Assembly: GCA_023136395.1 (NCBI GenBank)
Contig: JAGLRI010000099.1
Coordinates: forward strand, 1-5,371
Source of the DNA: Candidatus Bathyarchaeota archaeon
GTDB taxonomy: Archaea > Thermoproteota > Bathyarchaeia > Bathyarchaeales > Bathyarchaeaceae
Length of the DNA stretch: 5,371 nt
Direction: 5' to 3'
The number at the start of each line of letters is the position of its first letter. The stretch's first letter is position 1. Below the pieces are notes generated by a model that was given only the letters and a program-made list of their open reading frames with translations, did no database searches and was not told the origin of the DNA. Shown here one piece after another: positions 1-4,682 of the stretch. The translations under genes and the position numbers were made by a program.

Positions 1-97
1 GCGAGCTGGGCTTCGCATCGGTCGCATCGAAGAAGTGACGCCTGTGCCCCATGATGGAACAAGAAGGAAAGGGGGCCGAAGAGGCCGTAGGGTTTAG
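1..97 (+). CDS. rps11: 30S ribosomal protein S11 (uS11), C-terminal fragment
   Basis: This is the last 31 codons of uS11, read from base 2 to the TAG at 95-97; the gene begins outside the window. uS11 is a small-subunit platform protein that helps form the mRNA exit region near the 3' end of 16S rRNA. The visible tail contains IGRIEEVTPVPHDGTRR followed by a very basic KGGRRGRRV end. The TPVPHDGTR segment and arginine-rich terminus are hallmarks of archaeal and eukaryotic uS11. It is followed closely by rpoD (14 bases between stop and start), as in the conserved archaeal rps11-rpoD order, so the two are probably co-transcribed. Identification rests on the short tail plus context and is firm for so short a piece. 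Confidence 0.93.
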   Translation, partial: RAGLRIGRIEEVTPVPHDGTRRKGGRRGRRV

Positions 98-111
98 ATG
101 GTTGAAGAGGC

Positions 112-942
112 ATGAATAAGGTGGATATTCAACTTATTGAAAAAACTAATATTTCAATGCAATTGGTTATTCGTGGGGTTGATGTACCTTTCATGAATGC
201 TTTACGAAGGATCATGATGGCTGAGGTTCCTTCCATGGCTGTGGATGACGTAGTTTTTATTGAGAATTCCTCAGTGCTTCATGACGAGGTTCTTGCTCAT
301 AGATTAGGACTTGTTCCACTTGTAACGGATCTTGACTCCTATAACCTTCCTGAGAAGTGTACCTGTAAAAGCGAGTTTGGATGTAACCTTTGCCGGGTGA
401 CTTTAACCTTAGAAGCTGAAGCCTCCGAAAGTATAACGACTATTTACACTGGAGACTTAAAGTCTGAAGATCCTCATATCACACCTGTAAGTGATAAGAT
501 TCCCCTTGTGAAGTTAGCACCTGGTCAGAAAATAAAATTGGAAGCGTACGCTCGGTTAGGGACAGAGATGGTTCATGCAAAATGGCAACCTGTCTCTGTA
601 TGTGCTTACAAATATCTACCACAGATTAACATAGACGAAAAACTCTGTAATGCTTGCGAAGAATGTGTAAAAATATGTTCCAAAAAGGTCTTAGTTAGGG
701 ATGAAAATAAAATTGTGCCTAAGAACACGATTGAGTGTACCCTTTGCCAGGACTGCGTTAAAGTTTGCTCAAGTCCTCCAGCTATAAATGTAGCTTGGAG
801 CGATGACTCGTATGTTTTCAACATTGAGACTGATGAGGTTCTTCCTCCAGAACGAATTGTGCTCGAAGCACTCAATATCCTTAACAGAAAAATTGATGAT
901 CTCCTCGGGCAGTTGACCACAAAAAATGAATTGTTGCACTAA
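112..942 (+). CDS. rpoD: DNA-directed RNA polymerase subunit D (Rpo3), two [4Fe-4S] motifs
   Basis: Subunit D is the archaeal counterpart of bacterial alpha and eukaryotic Rpb3. It dimerises with subunit L and, with N and P, forms the platform on which RNA polymerase assembles. The 276-residue protein opens with the dimerisation domain (RGVDVPFMNALRRIM, about residues 21-35, then AEVPSMAVDDV). Domain 2 carries a cysteine group at C83, C85, C91 and C94, which could bind zinc. Domain 3 (about 170-225) is ferredoxin-like with two complete CxxCxxCxxxC motifs: C179/C182/C185/C189 and C209/C212/C215/C219. These predict two [4Fe-4S] clusters, as known for Methanosarcina RpoD. The C-terminal part returns to the dimerisation fold (ETDEVLPPERIVLEALNIL). 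ATG 112 is the first start after an in-frame TGA at 103-105, and the N-terminus matches the family. No strong ribosome-binding site precedes it, so coupling to uS11 translation is likely. Confidence 0.97.
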   Translation: MNKVDIQLIEKTNISMQLVIRGVDVPFMNALRRIMMAEVPSMAVDDVVFIENSSVLHDEVLAHRLGLVPLVTDLDSYNLPEKCTCKSEFGCNLCRVTLTLEAEASESITTIYTGDLKSEDPHITPVSDKIPLVKLAPGQKIKLEAYARLGTEMVHAKWQPVSVCAYKYLPQINIDEKLCNACEECVKICSKKVLVRDENKIVPKNTIECTLCQDCVKVCSSPPAINVAWSDDSYVFNIETDEVLPPERIVLEALNILNRKIDDLLGQLTTKNELLH

Positions 943-975
943 CAATTCGTAACTTTAACCTTTTTTAGCGAATTG
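943..975 (+). terminator. Candidate terminator after rpoD
   Basis: Just after the rpoD stop codon lies a pyrimidine run, CCTTTTTT at 959-966, the kind of U-tract that stops archaeal RNA polymerase. It sits inside the loop of a perfect 7-base inverted repeat (CAATTCG at 943-949 and CGAATTG at 969-975). The stem is AT-rich with a 19-base loop, so the T-run is the more credible part of the signal. A separate promoter follows at 1056, which supports a transcription boundary here. Confidence 0.5.
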
Positions 976-1055
976 CACTTACATCACAGTTGTTGTTCCA
1001 TTCAACACAGTAGCTTAAGTATTAATTTCATTAGTGTGACATGAATAGATCAACG

Positions 1056-1063
1056 TTTATAAA
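1056..1063 (+). promoter_or_regulatory. TATA-box promoter for rpl18e-rpl13-rps9
   Basis: TTTATAAA is a close match to the archaeal TATA box (TTTAWAWA type). With the usual spacing of about 25 bases, transcription would start near 1084, within or next to a short ATGCATGCATGCA repeat at 1077-1089. That gives a leader of about 40 bases before the eL18 ribosome-binding site at 1113-1119. No clear BRE element can be claimed. It is placed between a terminator-like T-run and the first gene of the next set, as expected for a real promoter. Confidence 0.65.
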
Positions 1064-1112
1064 TCTCTTAGCTATTATGCATGCATGCAACACAGATCCG
1101 AACGAGTCTAAA

Positions 1113-1119
1113 AGGAGGG
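1113..1119 (+). promoter_or_regulatory. Ribosome-binding site deciding the eL18 start
   Basis: AGGAGGG is a near-perfect Shine-Dalgarno sequence. Seven bases separate it from ATT at 1127, which is in frame with eL18. It is 31 bases from the TTG at 1151, the first conventional start codon in that frame, which is too far. The site therefore supports initiation at 1127 rather than 1151. Confidence 0.8.
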
Positions 1120-1126
1120 TTAACTT

Positions 1127-1483
1127 ATTAAAGATATAACTAATCCCGAGTTGGTCGGTCTAGTTCGAACGTTAAGGACACAGTCTCGAGAAACTGGGGT
1201 AGGAATATGGCGTAATGTGGCCGAACGTCTTTCAAGTTCAAGAAAGAGACGTGTAACAGTAAATGTGAGCCGACTAAACCGTTATACAAAAAGAGGGGAG
1301 GTTGTGGTGGTTCCTGGAAAGGTATTAGGATCGGGAAGAATCGATCACTCCATTAACATAGCTGCTTTTGCCTTCTCTGATAAAGCGCGATCAAAGATAC
1401 TAAAAGCTAAAGGGAGATGTTTATCTATCCTGGAATTGATAAAGAAAAATTCAAAGGGTGCTAATGTAAAAATAATTGGGTGA
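1127..1483 (+). CDS. rpl18e: 50S ribosomal protein L18e (eL18), apparent ATT start
   Basis: eL18 is a large-subunit protein shared by archaea and eukaryotes that binds 23S rRNA. From 1127 it would be 118 residues, about the family's usual length of 120. The family pattern is clear: TNPELVGLVRTLR (5-17), then GIWRNVAERL (26-35) and the highly conserved VNVSRLNRYTKRGE (45-58). GKVLGSGRIDH and INIAAFAFSDKARSKI follow, then a basic tail. The frame is open upstream only to a TAA at 1121-1123. The first conventional start, TTG 1151, would cut off the TNPEL segment that homologues carry, and it lacks a ribosome-binding site. ATT 1127 has a strong site at proper spacing and would give (M)KDITNPELV. 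ATA 1136 is a weaker alternative, and a base error in a true ATG cannot be excluded. It is the first gene of the rpl18e-rpl13-rps9 unit. Confidence 0.93.
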   Translation: MKDITNPELVGLVRTLRTQSRETGVGIWRNVAERLSSSRKRRVTVNVSRLNRYTKRGEVVVVPGKVLGSGRIDHSINIAAFAFSDKARSKILKAKGRCLSILELIKKNSKGANVKIIG

Positions 1484-1489
1484 ATAAGT

Positions 1490-1930
1490 GTGAATGTTAA
1501 ACGTTTGGTAATAATAGATGCAACAGAACTTATCCTCGGTCGGATGGCTAGTATCGTAGCTAAACCTCTCCTTCAAGGTGAAAGAATTGTAATCGTAAAC
1601 GCTGAGAAATCGATCATTTCCGGTAAAAGACTCAGCAGAGTTAAAGAGAGAAAAACGTTTCTCGAAGTTGGTCACCCGAGAAAGGGACCATTCCACTCTA
1701 GGAGGCCAGATCAAATCCTTCGTAAAACCGTTCGGGGTATGCTTCCTATAAGGAAGCCGAGGGGACGAGAAGCATATAAAAGACTTCGAGTTTTCATTGG
1801 GACTCCTGAAGAGTTTAAAGGTGTAGAAACCCAAACTATCCATGATGCTAATGCGGGGAAGTTAAAATGTCCTTATATTACACTTGGAGAGTTAGCAAAG
1901 GAAATTGGATGGACGCCATTGGGTGAATGA
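1490..1930 (+). CDS. rpl13: 50S ribosomal protein L13 (uL13)
   Basis: uL13 is an early-assembling protein of the large ribosomal subunit that binds 23S rRNA. The 146-residue product has the archaeal form: VIIDATELILGRMASIVAK (7-25), IVIVNAEKSIISGKR (33-47), and the signature GPFHSRRPDQILRKTVRGML (66-85). RGREAYKRLRVFIGTPEEF follows, and the end (LGELAKEIGW) is typical of archaeal uL13. Its length is normal. The start is GTG at 1490. A GGTGA ribosome-binding site at 1479-1483 overlaps the eL18 stop and lies six bases upstream, which points to translational coupling with eL18. Only six bases separate the two genes. Confidence 0.97.
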   Translation: MNVKRLVIIDATELILGRMASIVAKPLLQGERIVIVNAEKSIISGKRLSRVKERKTFLEVGHPRKGPFHSRRPDQILRKTVRGMLPIRKPRGREAYKRLRVFIGTPEEFKGVETQTIHDANAGKLKCPYITLGELAKEIGWTPLGE

Positions 1931-1931
1931 T

Positions 1932-2342
1932 ATGCCAAGTTCAAAAAGGATCCTGCTGACTAGTGGAAAAAGAAAAACTGCCATTGCCAGAGCTACAATC
2001 AAACAGGGAACTGGGAGAATTCGCATAAATAAAACTCCCCTCGAGATTTTTGAACCGAAAATCGCTCAAGACAAAATTATGGAGCCCATTCATCAGGCTG
2101 GTGATGTGTGTAAAAAACTTGACATTCACATCAAAGTTTCTGGTGGAGGGGTTATGGGTCAAGCCGAAGCTGTGCGGATGGCTATAGCCCGGGGTCTATT
2201 AAAATGGACAAAAAGCAGCCACCTTAGAACAGTTTTTACCGATTATGACCGAACTTTGATTGCGGGGGATTCTCGACGGAAAGAACCAAAGAAATTTGGC
2301 GGACCAGGTGCAAGAGCTAGAAGCCAGAAATCATATAGGTAA
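1932..2342 (+). CDS. rps9: 30S ribosomal protein S9 (uS9)
   Basis: uS9 belongs to the head of the small ribosomal subunit; its C-terminal tail reaches the P-site tRNA. The 136-residue protein shows TSGKRKTAIARATIKQGTG (10-28), GGGVMGQAEAVRMAIARGLL (71-90), YDRTLIAGDSRRKEPKKFGG (105-124), and the invariant basic ending RSQKSYR. I chose ATG 1932. It gives the normal family length and has GGGTGA at 1921-1926 five bases upstream. An earlier in-frame start at 1905 only adds residues that lie inside the uL13 gene and have no family counterpart. One base separates it from the uL13 stop, so the two are very likely co-translated. Confidence 0.97.
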   Translation: MPSSKRILLTSGKRKTAIARATIKQGTGRIRINKTPLEIFEPKIAQDKIMEPIHQAGDVCKKLDIHIKVSGGGVMGQAEAVRMAIARGLLKWTKSSHLRTVFTDYDRTLIAGDSRRKEPKKFGGPGARARSQKSYR

Positions 2343-2360
2343 CTGAGGGGGTCGTCTTAA

Positions 2361-2401
2361 TTCTTTTCTTTGTATCACAACTTAAGTCTTTAGCTTTTTT
2401 T
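2361..2401 (+). terminator. Candidate terminator after rps9
   Basis: Two pyrimidine-rich stretches follow rps9: TTCTTTTCTTT at 2361-2371 and a T7 run at 2395-2401. T-runs of this kind terminate archaeal RNA polymerase without needing a hairpin. I see no convincing GC-rich stem. The position, between the end of one gene set and a promoter-like element at 2443, supports the call. Confidence 0.55.
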
Positions 2402-2442
2402 CTATGGGATTACGCTTATTAATTGTGAAGCAGAAAGTAACG

Positions 2443-2450
2443 TTTAATTA
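2443..2450 (+). promoter_or_regulatory. TATA-like promoter for rpoN-eno-rps2-memo
   Basis: TTTAATTA resembles an archaeal TATA box, with AAGTAACG just upstream as a weak purine-containing BRE candidate. The expected transcription start is near 2470, giving a leader of about 40 bases before rpoN. That start would fall just before an 11-codon ATG-to-TAG frame at 2477-2512. The surroundings are AT-rich, so the exact box is uncertain. Confidence 0.45.
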
Positions 2451-2497
2451 GTTCGATGGGTCAGGGAATAAAAACTATGAATCAACGTAATTGCCTT

Positions 2498-2504
2498 GGA
2501 GTGA
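2498..2504 (+). promoter_or_regulatory. Ribosome-binding site of rpoN
   Basis: GGAGTGA lies eight bases before ATG 2513 and pairs well with the archaeal 16S rRNA 3' end. It is followed directly by ACTTATTA (2504-2511), a stretch also found beside the eL18 ribosome-binding site. Confidence 0.7.
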
Positions 2505-2512
2505 CTTATTAG

Positions 2513-2728
2513 ATGATAATTCCTGTTAGATGCTTTAGCTGCGGTAAGTTAGTAGGTGATAAGTGGGAAGACTTTGTAAAGAAGGTAAAAGCTGGAGAAG
2601 ATCCTAAGGTAGTTCTGGACAGTTTAGGGATGATTCGATATTGTTGTCGTCGAATGCTTTTATCTCATGTAGACATTATTGATGAGATCCTCAAATTTTA
2701 TGAGGAGACTCAAAAAAAGGAATTTTAA
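2513..2728 (+). CDS. rpoN: DNA-directed RNA polymerase subunit N (Rpo10)
   Basis: Subunit N is the archaeal counterpart of eukaryotic Rpb10, a small zinc protein that joins D, L and P in the RNA polymerase assembly platform. The 71-residue product carries the family's atypical zinc site: CFSC (C7, C10) and the CC pair (C44, C45) within RYCCRRMLLSHVDIIDEIL. PVRCFSCGKLVGDKW at the N-terminus is also characteristic. Length is normal, with a short lysine- and glutamate-rich tail. ATG 2513 has a good ribosome-binding site. It is not the bacterial sigma-54 factor that shares the gene symbol. Unlike many archaeal clusters, no rpoK follows, and the enolase frame begins about 25 bases after the stop or overlaps the gene end. 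A run of seven A's (2712-2718) lies close to the 3' end. Confidence 0.97.
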   Translation: MIIPVRCFSCGKLVGDKWEDFVKKVKAGEDPKVVLDSLGMIRYCCRRMLLSHVDIIDEILKFYEETQKKEF

Positions 2729-2738
2729 TCGTTCTAAT

Positions 2739-2743
2739 GGGAG
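2739..2743 (+). promoter_or_regulatory. Possible ribosome-binding site for enolase
   Basis: GGGAG lies between the rpoN stop and the region where enolase homology begins. It is ten bases before CTG 2754, a slightly long but workable spacing. ATG 2700, the nearest in-frame ATG, has no comparable site in front of it, so this is the main local evidence for the downstream start. Confidence 0.4.
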
Positions 2744-2753
2744 AAAGAATAAT

Positions 2754-4004
2754 CTGTCAACCATTATTGAAGACATTGTCACTCGAAAGATCTTTAACAG
2801 TCGTGGTGAGGAAACGCTTGAAGTTGACGTAATAACTGTTGATGGTTTTGGTAGTGCCTCTGCTCCCGCTGGGGCCAGTAGAGGTAGCGCTGAGGTGGTA
2901 CCGTATCCTAAAGGCGGTGTAGATTTTGCTATAAGAAAAATTGAGGAGGAAATTGCTCCTGAATTAATTGGTATGAATGCAGATGAACAAGAAACAATCG
3001 ATCTTCTACTTCATGAAATTGATGAAACCAACAACTTCAGGAATATCGGTGGTAATACGGTTTGTGCAATTTCTTTATCTACAGCGGAAGCAGCTGCTTC
3101 CTCATACGGTATACCTCTATTTCAACATCTTGCGGGTTCTCTAGCCAGCAATCTTCCATATCCTTTAGGTAATGTTTTGGGTGGGGGAGAACATGCAGGT
3201 GGGAAAGCATCTGATATCCAAGAGTTTCTAGTTCTTCCCCTTAACGCAAGCACGTTTTCTGATGCAGCGAAGGCTAATATCATGGTTCATCAAAAGGTTT
3301 GTTCCATTCTAGAAAAAAAAGATTCAACATTCACTGGTGGGAAGGGAGATGAAGGAGGGTGGGCTCCTAACATAAGAACTGAAGACGCCTTAAAAATAAT
3401 GGTTGAAGCTTGTAAAGAAGTATCTAATGAATTAGATTTGGAGTGTAGGGTTGGCGTTGACATAGCAGCTTCTACCTTATGGAACTCTAAAGAAAATTCT
3501 TACGTGTATGCAAGCGATGGGGTGAATATGAACCCTGAAGAGCAGCTCGATTATATGCTGCATCTCATTGAGAAATACCACCTCATTTATGTTGAAGATC
3601 CATTTCATGAAGATGATTTTGAAGGTTTTGCGCAACTTACAAAAAGAGTTAAAAACTGTCTTATCTGTGGTGACGACTTATTCGTTACAAACAAGGAGCG
3701 ACTGGCTCATGGGGTGATGACTGGTTCCGCGAATGCAATTATTATAAAAACAAATCAGATTGGAACACTCACAGATGCTTGGGAGACAGTTAGATTGGCT
3801 ATAAAAAATCATTATACTCCAATTATGTCTCATCGATCCGGAGAAACAACCGATACACACTTAGCCCATTTGGCGGTAGCTTTCTACTGTCCAATAATTA
3901 AAAGTGGTGTAGTTGGTGGAGAAAGAGTGGCAAAAATCAACGAACTTATCCGAATCGAAGAGTCTCTTGGAAATCGGGGGAAAATGTCTAATCTTTCATT
4001 TTAG
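2754..4004 (+). CDS. eno: Enolase (phosphopyruvate hydratase), start uncertain
   Basis: Enolase interconverts 2-phosphoglycerate and phosphoenolpyruvate in cytoplasmic glycolysis and gluconeogenesis. From CTG 2754 the protein is 416 residues, a normal length. It has an N-terminal capping domain (about 1-130) and a C-terminal barrel. Key residues by comparison with yeast enolase are present: S42 in the mobile AGASRG loop, H147 (GGEHAGG), E157 (QEF), E200 (GDEGG), metal ligands D236, E281 (VEDPF) and D307 (GDDL), then K332, H360 (SHRSGET) and K383 (IKSG). It should therefore be active. The common SRGNPT motif reads SRGEET, as in enolases I recall from Thaumarchaeota. There is no ATG, GTG or TTG where homology begins. 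CTG 2754 aligns with the usual initiator methionine and has GGGAG upstream. ATG 2700 would add 18 basic residues and overlap rpoN by 29 bases; TTG 2679 would add 25. Product certain, start open. Confidence 0.95.
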   Translation: MSTIIEDIVTRKIFNSRGEETLEVDVITVDGFGSASAPAGASRGSAEVVPYPKGGVDFAIRKIEEEIAPELIGMNADEQETIDLLLHEIDETNNFRNIGGNTVCAISLSTAEAAASSYGIPLFQHLAGSLASNLPYPLGNVLGGGEHAGGKASDIQEFLVLPLNASTFSDAAKANIMVHQKVCSILEKKDSTFTGGKGDEGGWAPNIRTEDALKIMVEACKEVSNELDLECRVGVDIAASTLWNSKENSYVYASDGVNMNPEEQLDYMLHLIEKYHLIYVEDPFHEDDFEGFAQLTKRVKNCLICGDDLFVTNKERLAHGVMTGSANAIIIKTNQIGTLTDAWETVRLAIKNHYTPIMSHRSGETTDTHLAHLAVAFYCPIIKSGVVGGERVAKINELIRIEESLGNRGKMSNLSF

Positions 4005-4015
4005 GAGAAAAAAAC

Positions 4016-4669
4016 ATGTCGGAAAATGCAGTGGAAAAAGAAGAATCTGAAGTTATTGAGGAAGAGGAACTTTTACTACCTCAAGACACTCTGCTATCAG
4101 CGGGAGTTCATATCGGCACGAGAATGAAAACAAAGGATATACTTCCTTTCATTTACCGTGTTAGGGGTGATGGTTTGTTCGTTTTAGATGTTAAACAAAC
4201 CGATAAACGAATTCGGGTCGCAGCAAAATTTCTTGCTAGGTTCGATCCACCTAAAATTGTGGTAGTAGCAGCGAGAGCATACGGGCATACTCCGGTGAAG
4301 AGATTCTGCGAAGTAACTGGAGCAACACCGGTTGTTAGTCGTTTTGTTCCAGGACTATTTTCAAATCCGCTTTATCCACACCGTATCGAACCGGACGTTG
4401 TTGTTGTGTCTGATCCTCAAGCTGATACGCAAGCTGTTAAAGAAGCTTCAGCTAATGGTATCCCAGTGGTGGCTCTTTGCAGTACAGACAATGAGTTTTC
4501 TACTGTAGATTTCGTTATTCCAACTAACAATAAGGGTAGAAGGGCATTAGCAGTGATCTATTGGCTTCTTGCTAGGCAAGTAATGCGGGAGAAGGGTGAG
4601 ATACCTCCCGATGGGGATATTGCCTTCACCATTGACGATTTTGAGGTAAAATTAGTAAGAGACGAATAA
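4016..4669 (+). CDS. rps2: 30S ribosomal protein S2 (uS2)
   Basis: uS2 binds between the head and body of the small ribosomal subunit and is assembled late. The 217-residue product has the archaeal/eukaryotic form: LLSAGVHIGTRMKTKDILPF (26-45), then YRVRGDGLFVLDVKQTDKRI (47-66) and KIVVVAARAYGHTPVKRF (80-97). FVPGLFSNPL (110-119) and PDVVVVSDPQADTQAVKEA (126-144) follow, then IPVVALCSTDN (149-159) and IPTNNKGRRALAVIYWLLAR (168-187). The first 19 residues are strongly acidic and probably disordered, an extension seen in many archaeal uS2 proteins. ATG 4016 has AGGAG at 4003-4007 eight bases upstream; that site overlaps the enolase stop codon and suggests coupled translation. Position after eno and before memo is the common archaeal order. 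Confidence 0.97.
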   Translation: MSENAVEKEESEVIEEEELLLPQDTLLSAGVHIGTRMKTKDILPFIYRVRGDGLFVLDVKQTDKRIRVAAKFLARFDPPKIVVVAARAYGHTPVKRFCEVTGATPVVSRFVPGLFSNPLYPHRIEPDVVVVSDPQADTQAVKEASANGIPVVALCSTDNEFSTVDFVIPTNNKGRRALAVIYWLLARQVMREKGEIPPDGDIAFTIDDFEVKLVRDE

Positions 4670-4671
4670 TA

Positions 4672-4677
4672 GGGGAG
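4672..4677 (+). promoter_or_regulatory. Ribosome-binding site of the Memo-family gene
   Basis: GGGGAG lies five bases before TTG 4683 and just after the rps2 stop codon. It supports TTG as the start, since no ATG occurs in frame near the family's N-terminus. Confidence 0.65.
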
Positions 4678-4682
4678 ACCGT

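Noticed and set aside
83..942. Mobile elements, CRISPR arrays or horizontally acquired genes anywhere in the window
   Set aside because: No direct-repeat arrays, terminal repeats, transposase or integrase sequences were seen; every gene is a conserved housekeeping family in a familiar archaeal order.
943..1126. Possible tRNA-Leu between rpoD and rpl18e, as found in some euryarchaea
   Set aside because: No GTTCRANNC T-loop motif, acceptor stem pairing or other tRNA pattern is visible in this gap.
1905..1931. Upstream start for uS9 at 1905
   Set aside because: The extra nine residues are encoded inside uL13 and do not match the uS9 N-terminus. ATG 1932 has a ribosome-binding site and gives the normal length.
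606..2162. Open frames on the - strand opposite rpoD, rpl13 and rps9
   Set aside because: Each lies fully or mostly within a recognised + strand gene, has no recognisable family features and is explained by codon usage of the real gene.
2343..2512. Hidden rpoK or other small gene before rpoN
   Set aside because: Stops are frequent in all forward frames and no K-like residues appear; the gap is terminator plus promoter.
3313..3320. A8 run within eno as a frameshift or slippage site
   Set aside because: Enolase homology continues in the same frame on both sides, so there is no sign of a shift.
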